This document shows positions 44,833 through 53,167 of a DNA stretch of 64,000 nucleotides, piece after piece (positions within the stretch are counted from its first letter, which is position 1; every line of letters begins with the position of its first letter). The notes under the pieces were generated by a model. That model was not told the origin of the DNA. It searched no databases and worked only from the letters and a program-made list of their open reading frames with translations. The stretch is from an uncultured Aquitalea sp. (GTDB lineage Bacteria > Pseudomonadota > Gammaproteobacteria > Burkholderiales > Chromobacteriaceae), in contig NZ_CAMFLA010000002.1 in NCBI RefSeq assembly GCF_945957525.1, positions 124,001-188,000 of the forward strand. Reading direction: 5' to 3'. The position numbers were made by a program, and so were the translations under genes.

Positions 44833-45924
44833 TCAGCGTCCGGTCTTGAAACCGGCCCACAGCCGGGTCATCTGGCGCATCAGCTCGGGCGAGAGCCCCT
44901 GGATGGGCGTGAGGCGCTGCAAGGTGGTGGCGTCCGGGTTTACCGAGGCGTCGTTGCGCACTTCAGCCTTTACCAGCGCATTGGCCACCTTGTTGGCGCT
45001 CAAGTAGTAGGTGTTGTCGCTGATGTCGGCATGCACTTCGGGGGTTTCGATGTAGTTGAGCCACTTGTAGACGGCGTTGATATTGGGCGCGTCGCGCGGC
45101 ACGGCCATCACGTCGAACCAGATGGCGGAGCCCTCTTTGGGGATGATGTAGTCGATCTGGAAATTCTTCTTGCTCTCCTTGGCCTGCAAACGGGCCTGCA
45201 TCACGTCGCCGGACCAGCCGATTGCCACGCACAGATCGCCCAGCGCCAGATCGCTGACATAGCTGCTGCTGTTGAATTGGGTGATGTAGGGGCGAATGCC
45301 TTTCATCAGCTCATAGGCGTCTTGCAGGTCTTTGCTGTTGGCCTTGTTGAGGTCGCGCTTCAGGTAGCGCAGCGCAGCGGCAAACACATCGCCGGGCGAA
45401 TCCAGCAGGCCGACGCCGCAGCTTTGCGCGCGGGACAGGTATTTGGGATTGAACAGCAGCTCCCAGCTGTCGTAGGGCGCCGCCGGCCCCAGCAACTGAC
45501 GCGCCTTGCTGTTGATGACGAGGCCGGTGGTGCCCATGGTCCAGGGAATCGCGTATTGGTTGCCGGGGTCCACGGTTTCCAGCTTTTTCATCAGCACCGG
45601 GTCCAGATTCTTCCAGTTGGGGATGCGGCTCTTGTCCAGCTTCTGATACAGGCCGGCCTGGATCTGGTTGCGCAAGTAGGCCGAAGACGGCACCACCACA
45701 TCGTAGGCGGAGTGGCCGGCCAACAGCTTGGCTTGCAAAGTGTCTTCGCTGTCGAAGGGGTCGTAGCGCACCTTGATGCCGTAATCCTTCTCGAACTTTG
45801 GCACGGTGTTCTTGCCGGCGTAATCGGCCCAGTTGAAAAAGTTGAGGACTTCGGCGCTGACCGAGAAGGCGGCGCAACCGAGGCCGACCGCCAGAGCGAG
45901 GCGGGGCAGAGTCTTGCTGAGCAT
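44833..45924 (-). CDS. Putrescine-type periplasmic binding protein (PotF/SpuD-like)
   Basis: A 363-residue family 1 polyamine-binding protein. ATG 45924 with GGAGACG gives a signal peptide ending SVSA. The PotF/SpuD hallmark segments are present: VLNFFNWADYAGKNTVPKF at the mature start, VVPSSAYLRNQIQAGLYQKLD, IPWTMGTTGLVIN, GWSGDVMQAR and WFDVMAVPRDAPN. The two permeases and the ATPase of a Pot system are not adjacent; instead a porin and an amidase follow in the same operon. A longer frame upstream crosses the promoter palindrome and is rejected. Confidence 0.92.
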   Translation of the reverse strand: MLSKTLPRLALAVGLGCAAFSVSAEVLNFFNWADYAGKNTVPKFEKDYGIKVRYDPFDSEDTLQAKLLAGHSAYDVVVPSSAYLRNQIQAGLYQKLDKSRIPNWKNLDPVLMKKLETVDPGNQYAIPWTMGTTGLVINSKARQLLGPAAPYDSWELLFNPKYLSRAQSCGVGLLDSPGDVFAAALRYLKRDLNKANSKDLQDAYELMKGIRPYITQFNSSSYVSDLALGDLCVAIGWSGDVMQARLQAKESKKNFQIDYIIPKEGSAIWFDVMAVPRDAPNINAVYKWLNYIETPEVHADISDNTYYLSANKVANALVKAEVRNDASVNPDATTLQRLTPIQGLSPELMRQMTRLWAGFKTGR

Positions 45925-45982
45925 GGCGTCTCCATGACAGGTTGATGACGGGTAGAATCTCTCAAAGACCCCGGGGCGGCGC

Positions 45983-46002
45983 TGTCCCCCAACGGGGGGA
46001 CA
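45983..46002. promoter_or_regulatory. 20-bp inverted repeat TGTCCCCC-AACG-GGGGGACA
   Basis: Perfect 8-bp arms with a 4-bp centre in the 97-bp divergent space between the PotF-like gene and the LuxR-type gene. The length is that of LuxR-type boxes (20 bp), 19 bp before the luxR start. It does not fit the known CviR consensus CTGNCC-N4-GGNCAG, whose arms are closer. Confidence 0.6.
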
Positions 46003-46021
46003 AAACAGAAGGGGGAGCATC

Positions 46022-46807
46022 ATGGGGGGAGACGCCTTGCCGCTGGACGCGGCGGCGGCGCTGGTAGCCAGCCTGGGCAGCCGGGAGTTGCCCGAACGCT
46101 TGTGGGATGTGCTGTCAGCCCGCTTGCCGTTGTGTCATTTGTCCGCCGCGCGCTTCAATCAGCCGCATCCGGAGGCGGTGATCGCCTCGGTGGACTGGTT
46201 GTTCGCCCGCAATATCAATCCGGCGCACGACACCGGCGAAGTGGCGCAGCGCTATGTGGAACGTTACTGGCGCGAAGATCCGTTGTTATCGCACATCAAG
46301 CCGCTGCAGGATCCGCAGCTAGTGCTGATCCGTCACAACGACATTCCGGCGGAAGATTACGCGCAGGATGTGTTCCGCAACGAGCTGGTCACGGAAGAAT
46401 GTAATCTGCTGGTGCGCGGCGAGGGCGGGGTGTACGTGCTGGCGGTGTATCGCATGGCCGGGCAGCCATCGTTCTCGCTGGAAGAGTTGTCTCTGTTGCG
46501 GCGCTGGGTGCCGCTATTGCTGGCTTTGCTGATGCAGCATGCCCGCCTGACGGTGTCTACCCGGCGTTCCGAACTACCCTCGCTGCCGCGCCTGTTTGAC
46601 AAGCGGGTAGCCACCGACGGCGTGAAGCTGTCGCCTCGCGAGCGCGCCATCTGCCATTACCTGCTGCAAGGCTGGTCCGCGCCTAAGGCCGCGCACGCCA
46701 TGGGCGTGCGAGAATCCAGCAGCAAAACCTATGTTGATCGCGCTTTCGTCAAACTGGGAGTGCGCAGCAAGGCGGAGCTGTTTGACTGGTGTTTGCGTTG
46801 TGCTTGA
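46022..46807 (+). CDS. LuxR-family transcriptional regulator
   Basis: A 261-residue regulator with C-terminal LuxR-type HTH (LSPRERAICHYLLQGWSAPK, then VDRAFVKLGVRSKAEL). The N-terminal domain has an autoinducer-binding-like pattern (QRYVERYWREDPLLSH, corresponding to the Y-x-x-x-Y...DP segment), but I cannot confirm the acyl-homoserine lactone residues; no luxI gene is in the window, so if it binds signal it is an orphan. GGGGGAG before the ATG. Divergent from the PotF-like operon, its likely target. Confidence 0.85.
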   Translation: MGGDALPLDAAAALVASLGSRELPERLWDVLSARLPLCHLSAARFNQPHPEAVIASVDWLFARNINPAHDTGEVAQRYVERYWREDPLLSHIKPLQDPQLVLIRHNDIPAEDYAQDVFRNELVTEECNLLVRGEGGVYVLAVYRMAGQPSFSLEELSLLRRWVPLLLALLMQHARLTVSTRRSELPSLPRLFDKRVATDGVKLSPRERAICHYLLQGWSAPKAAHAMGVRESSSKTYVDRAFVKLGVRSKAELFDWCLRCA

Positions 46808-47076
46808 GCGGAAAGAAAAACGGGATGCGCAAGTCCATGAAAATACCGCAGCAGGTGGGCGCGAAACGGACGGAGAAGCCGCTTTCGTCATTCGTCATGC
46901 CGACGATGAAATAAGCCTGGGCTGCCGACAAGCTGAAAGCCGCAGGACGGCGGTGTTGCTTTGCCGGCAATGCCGGTGCTTGGGCAACTGTTCCAAGGTG
47001 CATGCCTCGATCGCTTAACAAGAGCTTGGGTGGGTGGGAAAATACTAGCTTATTCAGTCTCTTATCCCGGATATTC

Positions 47077-47367
47077 ATGAAGTTTGAACGCGACGACATC
47101 CAGTTTTTCTGCGCCTACGTCACTTATTACGCCTTGATGCCTTGCGGCAAACCGCGCGCGGATATTTTGGCGCGTTTTCAGCATATTGACCGTAAGTTTG
47201 CCGAACTTGGCGTCTATTGCCGTTTGATTCAGCAGAATCAGGCTGGCTGGCCCAGCTACGAGTTTTACCGGGGCGAGTGCCTGTTGTCGGCCATTCCCTA
47301 TCGCCTTTATCGCGAAGCCATGGATGATATCGCCAAGCGCAGCTGGCGCTGGGCGCAATTTGTCTGA
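47077..47367 (+). CDS. Small hypothetical protein, 96 residues
   Basis: Begins MKFERDDIQFFCAYVTYYALMP and has aromatic-rich, charged composition (Tyr, Phe, Arg), no signal peptide. Well-conserved-looking codon use with an in-frame ATG at 47077; the earlier ATG at 47002 lies in a weaker context. I do not recognise it. It faces the aldehyde dehydrogenase across a terminator. The 269 bp before it hold no clear gene. Confidence 0.6.
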   Translation: MKFERDDIQFFCAYVTYYALMPCGKPRADILARFQHIDRKFAELGVYCRLIQQNQAGWPSYEFYRGECLLSAIPYRLYREAMDDIAKRSWRWAQFV

Positions 47368-47408
47368 GCGGTGCGCCCCGGGCCCAGGCAAGGCCGGGCT
47401 GGCATGAA

Positions 47409-47432
47409 AAAAGGCGCCATTAGGCGCCTTTT
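47409..47432. terminator. Bidirectional terminator
   Basis: AAAAGGCGCC-ATTA-GGCGCCTTTT, perfect 10-bp stem with flanking A and T runs, between converging genes. Confidence 0.9.
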
Positions 47433-47452
47433 CTGTTGCTGGCCGAGGGCTG

Positions 47453-48940
47453 TTACAGCTTGATCAGCGTGCTCTTCAGTTCGGTGTACTTTTCCAGCGC
47501 GTGCAGCGATTTGTCGCGGCCGTTGCCGGATTGCTTGAAGCCGCCGAAGGGGAAGTTCATGTCGCCGCCTTCGTCGTAGCAGTTCACCCACACCGTGCCG
47601 GCGCGCAGACGGCGCGATACCTGATGGGCGGTGGTCACATTGGCGGTCCAGACCGCTGCGGCCAGGCCGTATTCGGTATCGTTGGCGATGCGGATGGCTT
47701 CTTCCACGTCATCAAAGGTGATTACCGACAACACCGGCCCGAAAATTTCTTCCTTGCAGGTGGTCATGTCGGCGCGTTGGCAGTCCAGCGCGGTGGGCTC
47801 GATGAACAGGCCCTTGTCGGTGTGAGTGGCCTTACCGCCGCAGATCAGGCTAGCGCCTTCGCTGACGCCCTTGTCGATGTAGGACAGCACCTTGTCGTAC
47901 TGGATCTTGTCAACGATGGCGCCCATGCTGGTGGCCGGGTCCAGCGGCTCACCCGGATACCAGCCGTCAGCGGCCTTCTTGAACTCGGCGAGGAACTGCT
48001 CTTTCACCTTGCGATGCACCAGCACGCGGGAGCCTGCGGTACACATTTCACCCATGTTGTAGAAGATGCCGCCGGCTGCGGTGCGAGCCGCCTTGGCGAT
48101 ATCGGCGCAGTCTTCCAGCACGATGTTGGGAGACTTGCCGCCCAGCTCCAGCCAAACGCGTTTGAGATTGGACTGCGCGGCGTAACCGGCAATCAGCTTG
48201 CCCACGCCGGTGGAACCGGTAAAGGCCAGGCAGTCGATGTCCATGTGCAGGGACAGCGCCTTGCCCACATCGCCCGCCCCGGGCAGCACTTGGAAGATGC
48301 CGTCGGGGATGCCGGCTTCCTTGGCCAGTTGCGCAATGCGGATGGCGGTCAGCGGGGATTTTTCAGACGGTTTGACGATAACTGCGTTGCCGGCCGCCAG
48401 TGCCGGGCCGAACTTCCAGCTTGCCATCAGGATGGGGAAGTTCCACGGCACCACGGCGGCTACCACGCCGATGGCTTCACGGGTTACTAGACCCACCAGT
48501 TTCGGGTCTACCGGCGCAACTTCGCCGCCGATCTTGTCGATGGCTTCGGCAAACCATTCCACGCAGTAGGCTGCGCCCGGCACGTCCACCGAAGTGGTGT
48601 CGCCGATGGGCTTGCCCACATCCAGCGTTTCCAGCAAAGCCAGTTCGTCGCCGTGCTCGCGGATCAGTGCTGCGAAGCGTTTGAGAATCTTGCCGCGCGC
48701 CAGCGGCGCGAGGTCGGACCACTTGCCGGAGTCGAAGGCGGCGCGCGCGGCGCGCACGGCGGCTTCCACATCGGCCTCGCCGGCCCATGCGATGTCGGCC
48801 AGCTTCTGGCCGTTGGCCGGGTTGATGCATTCGAAGGTGCGACCGTCCGCCGAGGCGGTGTAGGCGCCGTTGATGAAGGCGCGGCCTTCAATCTTCAGTT
48901 CCGCTGCAAGCTGTTTCCATTCTGCATGGGTGCGAGCCAT
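47453..48940 (-). CDS. puuC: Aldehyde dehydrogenase, gamma-aminobutyraldehyde type (PuuC/KauB-like)
   Basis: Oxidises gamma-glutamyl-aminobutyraldehyde or 4-aminobutyraldehyde with NAD(P)+ to the acid. The 495-residue protein has PWNFPILMASWKFGPALAAG, the Glu of LELGGKSPN (about 268), the nucleophile Cys in YNMGEMCTAGSR (about 302) and the C-terminal PFGGFKQSGNGRDKSLHALE typical of PuuC and KauB. It follows the PuuR-type gene by 63 bp on the same strand and diverges with it from the ald-puuD-puuA-spuC operon. Confidence 0.92.
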   Translation of the reverse strand: MARTHAEWKQLAAELKIEGRAFINGAYTASADGRTFECINPANGQKLADIAWAGEADVEAAVRAARAAFDSGKWSDLAPLARGKILKRFAALIREHGDELALLETLDVGKPIGDTTSVDVPGAAYCVEWFAEAIDKIGGEVAPVDPKLVGLVTREAIGVVAAVVPWNFPILMASWKFGPALAAGNAVIVKPSEKSPLTAIRIAQLAKEAGIPDGIFQVLPGAGDVGKALSLHMDIDCLAFTGSTGVGKLIAGYAAQSNLKRVWLELGGKSPNIVLEDCADIAKAARTAAGGIFYNMGEMCTAGSRVLVHRKVKEQFLAEFKKAADGWYPGEPLDPATSMGAIVDKIQYDKVLSYIDKGVSEGASLICGGKATHTDKGLFIEPTALDCQRADMTTCKEEIFGPVLSVITFDDVEEAIRIANDTEYGLAAAVWTANVTTAHQVSRRLRAGTVWVNCYDEGGDMNFPFGGFKQSGNGRDKSLHALEKYTELKSTLIKL

Positions 48941-49003
48941 GGTGTTCTCCTTTGTAGCTTTATTGGGTCTGTGCGACCGGTCTTGATGTGCGGGTCGTCA
49001 ACA

Positions 49004-49549
49004 TCAGAACGTCGGCGGCGAGCTGGCGCTGACCATCTCGCAGACTTCATCGCTGGTGTTGCGGAAGCGATGGGGCAGGCGGCTGTCAAAGTAATAGGAG
49101 TCGCCGGGGCCCAGTTCCCGTGTTTCGTTGTTGACGGTGATTTCGATGTTGCCGGCAATGATCACGCCGCCTTCCTGTCCATCGTGCTGGAGCATGTCCG
49201 GGCCAGTGTCGGCGCCGGGCTCGTAACGTTCCTTCAGAATGGCGATGTCGCGCCGCTCGTGAGCGGTACCCACCAACAGCAATTTGATCTGATCGTTGCC
49301 GAGATTGGGAAGGTCCGAAGCTTCATAGAACACTTTGGGTTGTTGCGGTTCTACATCAAAAGTGAAGAACTCCGCCAGTGTCATTGGCAGACCTTCCAGC
49401 ACTTTCTTCAAAGAACTGACGGAAGGGCTGACGCGATTCTGCTCGATCAGGGAGATCGTGCCGTTCGTGACGCCAGCCCTTTTGGCAAGTTCGCGCTGCG
49501 AGAGACCAAAGCGGTCTCTGACCATTCTCAATCGTGCTCCAACATCCAT
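49004..49549 (-). CDS. puuR: XRE-cupin regulator of polyamine catabolism (PuuR type)
   Basis: A 181-residue repressor: N-terminal lambda-like HTH (LSQRELAKRAGVTNGTISLI, about 16-35) and C-terminal cupin (GPDMLQHDGQEGGVIIAG, GDSYYFDSRLPHRFRN) that binds an effector, putrescine in E. coli PuuR. Position at the divergent head of the polyamine cluster supports this role. Two similar 15-bp direct repeats lie just upstream of its start. Confidence 0.9.
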   Translation of the reverse strand: MDVGARLRMVRDRFGLSQRELAKRAGVTNGTISLIEQNRVSPSVSSLKKVLEGLPMTLAEFFTFDVEPQQPKVFYEASDLPNLGNDQIKLLLVGTAHERRDIAILKERYEPGADTGPDMLQHDGQEGGVIIAGNIEITVNNETRELGPGDSYYFDSRLPHRFRNTSDEVCEMVSASSPPTF

Positions 49550-49565
49550 TGTCCAGTTCCATCTG

Positions 49566-49603
49566 TATGTTAATAATTTTAGACGTCACATGATAATTAT
49601 TTT
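49566..49603 (-). promoter_or_regulatory. Two direct AT-rich repeats, candidate PuuR operators
   Basis: On the reverse strand AAAATTATTAACATA (49566-49580) and AAAATAATTATCATG (49589-49603) agree at 12 of 15 positions and lie 23 bp apart, two helical turns, in the divergent puuR/ald promoter. They resemble loosely the E. coli PuuR box AAAATATAATGAACA. Confidence 0.5.
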
Positions 49604-49757
49604 GAGCGAGCGACGCATCACTTGTTGCATTGCAAAATGAAATTTCTTTGCAACTTGGCAGGTTTATAGCCAGAATCAGCCATGGGAAGCAAGGGTGTTG
49701 TGGATTTTTTTAAACATGAATGGTTTGATATTCCACTAAAAGCCGTAGGAGGCGATT

Positions 49758-50882
49758 ATGCTGATTGGCGTTCCGAAGGAAATCAAAAACCACGAGTATC
49801 GTGTGGGTCTGACACCCGCCGGCATTCGTGAATTGGTGGCGAATGGTCATAAGGTGTTGGTGCAGACCCAGGCCGGTCTTGCAATCGGCTTTACCGACGA
49901 GCAGTACATTCAGTCCGGGGCGTCCATCGCCTCTTCCGCCGAGGAAGTTTTCGGCAAGGCAGACATGATCGTTAAAGTCAAGGAGCCCCAGCCGGTTGAG
50001 TGCCGGATGCTGCGTTCCGGACAGGTTCTCTTCACGTATCTGCACCTGGCTCCCGATCCGGAGCAAACTAAACTTTTGATCGAATCTGGCGCAATCGCTA
50101 TCGCTTATGAGACAGTAACGGATGAGCGCGGCGGTTTGCCTCTGTTGGCCCCGATGTCCGAAGTGGCCGGTCGCATGGCGGTGCAAGCCGGCGCGCATGC
50201 ACTGGAGAAGGCGCAAGGCGGTCGCGGTGTGCTGTTGGGCGGAGTGCCCGGCGTGGCGCCGGCCCGCGTGGTGGTGATTGGCGGCGGTGTAGTGGGTTTG
50301 AATGCGGCGCGCATGGCGACCGGTTTGGGCGCGGATGTGACGATTCTGGACAAATCGCTGCCGCGCCTGAAGGAAATCGACATGGTGTTCGGCGGGCGCA
50401 TCAAGACGCTGGTGTCCAATGCCGCCAATATCGACGAATGCATTCGCGAAGCCGACATGGTGGTGGGGGCGGTGCTGATTCCGGGCGCGGCTGCGCCGAA
50501 GCTGGTGACGCGAGCCATGCTGGGCAACATGAAACCCGGCGCGGTGCTGGTGGATGTGGCCATTGATCAGGGCGGCTGTTTCGAGACCAGTCGGGCTACC
50601 ACGCATCAGGATCCGATTTACGTGGTAGACGGCATTGTGCACTACTGCGTCGCCAACATGCCCGGCGGCGTGGCGCGTACCTCCACCCAGGCGCTGAACA
50701 ATGCGACGCTGCCCTTCACCCTGGAGCTGGCCAAGAAGGGTTGGCGGCAAGCGCTGCTGGACAACGCGCATCTGCGCAACGGTTTGAACATCTGTCGCGG
50801 CAAGGTGACTTACCAGGCCGTGGCGCATGATCTGGGCTACGATTTCGTGGACCCGATGGAGGCCATCAAGGCGGCTTCCTGA
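49758..50882 (+). CDS. ald: L-alanine dehydrogenase
   Basis: NAD-dependent interconversion of L-alanine with pyruvate and ammonia. The 374-residue length is standard; [20 protein letters not shown] opens the catalytic domain, [21 protein letters not shown] is the NAD-binding motif, and FTYLHLAPD carries the catalytic His. TAGGAGGCG precedes the start. It heads the puuD-puuA-spuC operon; because SpuC uses pyruvate as amino acceptor and makes alanine, Ald can recycle it. Confidence 0.95.
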   Translation: MLIGVPKEIKNHEYRVGLTPAGIRELVANGHKVLVQTQAGLAIGFTDEQYIQSGASIASSAEEVFGKADMIVKVKEPQPVECRMLRSGQVLFTYLHLAPDPEQTKLLIESGAIAIAYETVTDERGGLPLLAPMSEVAGRMAVQAGAHALEKAQGGRGVLLGGVPGVAPARVVVIGGGVVGLNAARMATGLGADVTILDKSLPRLKEIDMVFGGRIKTLVSNAANIDECIREADMVVGAVLIPGAAAPKLVTRAMLGNMKPGAVLVDVAIDQGGCFETSRATTHQDPIYVVDGIVHYCVANMPGGVARTSTQALNNATLPFTLELAKKGWRQALLDNAHLRNGLNICRGKVTYQAVAHDLGYDFVDPMEAIKAAS

Positions 50883-50920
50883 TACATCAATAACTAACCA
50901 AGAGACATCAAGAGGTTTTT

Positions 50921-51679
50921 ATGCAGCAACCGATCATCGGTATCCCGTGTGACATCAAGATGGTAGGCCCGTTGCCGTTTCACGCGGTCGGCGAAAAATA
51001 CATCGCCGCCGCGGCCGGCGCGGTGAAGGGCGTTCCGGTTCTGATCCCCGCGCTGGGTGCGGATATCCCGGTTCGCGACATTCTCGACATGGTGGACGGC
51101 GTGCTCCTTCCGGGCTCGCTGTCCAACATCGAGCCTCACCGTTATGGCGGCGCAGCCAGCCGCCAGGGGACACTTCATGATCCGGCGCGTGATGCAACAA
51201 CGCTGCCGCTCATCGACCTTCTTCTGCAAGAAGGCATCCCGCTTCTGGGTATTTGCCGCGGTTTCCAGGAAATCAATGTTGCACTGGGCGGCGAACTTTT
51301 CCAGCACGTACAGGAAGAGGAGGGCTTCAAGGACCACCGCGAGCCCGATACTCAGAATCTGGATGAGATGTATGGTCTGGCTCATGCCCTCCATCTGCAA
51401 CCCGACAGCCTGCTCAAGGGCTGGATGGGCGGCAAGGAGGTCGTGGAGGTGAATTCGCTTCATCAGCAAGGCATCAAGCGTCTTGCCGACCGTCTGGCGG
51501 CGGAAGGCGTGGCCGATGACGGGCTGATCGAAGCTTACCGGGTAAAGGATGCCAAGGGCTTCGCTTACGGCGCTCAATGGCATCCCGAGTGGAAGTACTG
51601 GGAAAATCCGGTATCCATGGCCATTTTCAACGCTTTCGGTGACGCTTGCCGCAAGCGTCGTGCAGATCGCAACCGCTGA
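50921..51679 (+). CDS. puuD: Gamma-glutamyl-gamma-aminobutyrate hydrolase
   Basis: Releases GABA and glutamate from gamma-glutamyl-GABA. The 252-residue class I glutamine-amidotransferase-like hydrolase has nucleophile Cys112 (GICRGFQE) and His221/Glu223 (AQWHPEW), like E. coli PuuD. It is 38 bp after ald and 54 bp before the gamma-glutamylpolyamine synthetase gene. Confidence 0.94.
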   Translation: MQQPIIGIPCDIKMVGPLPFHAVGEKYIAAAAGAVKGVPVLIPALGADIPVRDILDMVDGVLLPGSLSNIEPHRYGGAASRQGTLHDPARDATTLPLIDLLLQEGIPLLGICRGFQEINVALGGELFQHVQEEEGFKDHREPDTQNLDEMYGLAHALHLQPDSLLKGWMGGKEVVEVNSLHQQGIKRLADRLAAEGVADDGLIEAYRVKDAKGFAYGAQWHPEWKYWENPVSMAIFNAFGDACRKRRADRNR

Positions 51680-51733
51680 TCCACGCACGTCATCCAGAGC
51701 CGGGTTACCGGCCAACAGGAAGTAGAGGAAATC

Positions 51734-53065
51734 ATGAATCAAATCAATGACTGGCTGCGCGAGCACCGTATCACTGAAGTCGAATGCATCGTGCCGGACA
51801 TGACCGGCGTGGCGCGCGGCAAAATCGTTCCCAAGGACAAATTCGTATCGGACCCGGAAATGCGTCTTCCGGAGGCCGTACTGATCCAGACTGTTACCGG
51901 CGACTACCCGGATGACAGCATGCTGGACCTCACCGACCCCGACATGGTGCTGACGCCTGATCCGGGCTCCCTGCGCTTTGTGCCCTGGGCGGCAGACCCC
52001 ACCGCACAGCTGATCTATGACTGCTACCGCGCGGACGGCTCGCTGGTGGATGTGGCGCCGCGCAGCGTGCTCAAGCGCGTTCTGGGCCTGTTCGATGAAA
52101 TGGGCCTGGAGCCGGTGCTGGCGCCGGAAATGGAGTTCTACCTGATGTCGCCGAACCCGGATCCGGACATCCCGCTGACCGCTCCGATCGGTCGCACGGG
52201 CCGCGCCGAGTTTGGTCGTCGTTCCTACTCCATCGACGCGGTCAACGAATTCGACCCGCTGTTCGAAGATATTTACGACTATTGCCATGCGCAGAATCTG
52301 GAAGTGGATACGCTGATTCATGAAATCGGCACCGCCCAGATGGAAATCAACTTCCTGCACGGCAACCCGCTGGATCTGGCCGATCAGGTATTCCTGTTCA
52401 AGCGCACCGTGCGCGAGGCGGCGTTCCGTCACAATATGTACGCTACCTTTATGGCCAAGCCGATGGAAAACGAGCCCGGCTCCGCCATGCACATGCACCA
52501 GAGCCTGGTGGACAAGAATACCGGCAAGAACGTGTTCACCAAGGAAGACGGCAGTCCGTCCGACATCTTCTTCCACTTCATCGGCGGCATGCAGAAGTAC
52601 ATCCCGGAAGTGATGCCGTTCTTCGCGCCTTACGTGAACTCCTTCCGTCGCCTGAGTCCGTATACCGCCGCACCCACCAACGTGGAATGGGGCTACGACA
52701 ACCGCACCGTCGGCCTGCGTGTGCCGCATTCTTCCCCGGCTGCCCGCCGTGTGGAAAATCGCGTGCCCGGCGTGGACGTCAACCCGTACATCTCCATGGC
52801 CGCCACACTGGCTTGTGGCTACCTCGGCATCGTCAACAAGATCAAGCCGCGCGACCCGATGTCCACCGATGCCTACGAACTGCCGTTCCAGTTCCCGCAC
52901 GGCGCGGAAGAGTCGCTCAAGCGTTTGGCTGCCTGCCCGGATATTCCGGATGTGCTCGGCCCTCGCTTCGTCAAGATGTATCTGGGTATGAAGGAGAAAG
53001 AATTCTCCGAATACTTCCGCGTGATCAGCCCGTGGGAACGCAAGTACCTGCTGCTGCACGTGTAA
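51734..53065 (+). CDS. puuA: Gamma-glutamylpolyamine synthetase (glutamine synthetase family)
   Basis: ATP-dependent ligation of glutamate to an amine, first step of the glutamylated putrescine route. 443 residues with glutamine-synthetase motifs: PEMEFYLMSPN (metal Glu), IGTAQMEINFLHG, NEPGSAMHMHQSL and the C-terminal PYISMAATLACGYLGIVNK. Sequence type and neighbours puuD and puuR indicate PuuA rather than GlnA. Confidence 0.93.
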   Translation: MNQINDWLREHRITEVECIVPDMTGVARGKIVPKDKFVSDPEMRLPEAVLIQTVTGDYPDDSMLDLTDPDMVLTPDPGSLRFVPWAADPTAQLIYDCYRADGSLVDVAPRSVLKRVLGLFDEMGLEPVLAPEMEFYLMSPNPDPDIPLTAPIGRTGRAEFGRRSYSIDAVNEFDPLFEDIYDYCHAQNLEVDTLIHEIGTAQMEINFLHGNPLDLADQVFLFKRTVREAAFRHNMYATFMAKPMENEPGSAMHMHQSLVDKNTGKNVFTKEDGSPSDIFFHFIGGMQKYIPEVMPFFAPYVNSFRRLSPYTAAPTNVEWGYDNRTVGLRVPHSSPAARRVENRVPGVDVNPYISMAATLACGYLGIVNKIKPRDPMSTDAYELPFQFPHGAEESLKRLAACPDIPDVLGPRFVKMYLGMKEKEFSEYFRVISPWERKYLLLHV

Positions 53066-53095
53066 ACCAAAAAAAGTAGTGCCTTTGGGAGGGAA

Positions 53096-53141
53096 AGGCT
53101 GGCCAGCCGGCCAGCCTGACATCAGGCCCTGGGAGAGGGCC
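53096..53141 (+). repeat. Two adjacent stem-loops between puuA and spuC
   Basis: AGGCTGGCC-AGCC-GGCCAGCCT (53096-53117, perfect 9-bp) and GGCCCT-GGGAG-AGGGCC (53125-53141, 6-bp) fill much of the 102-bp gap. No T tract follows, so they fit an mRNA-processing or stability element better than a terminator. Confidence 0.5.
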
Positions 53142-53167
53142 GAAGAAACTGTGAAGGAAAGACTGTT

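Noticed and set aside
45982-46003. CviR-type quorum-sensing box before the LuxR gene
   Set aside because: The arms are 4 bases apart only at the inner GGG/CCC; the CTGNCC-N4-GGNCAG spacing is not met.
46808-47076. Small gene or RNA in the gap after the LuxR gene
   Set aside because: Only short, weak frames on both strands and no clear promoter-terminator pair.
49655-49670. Sigma-54-like site TTGGCAGGTTTATAGC before ald
   Set aside because: GG and GC are 10 nt apart, but the -12 element is TAGC instead of TTGC and the -24 element is incomplete; too weak to call.
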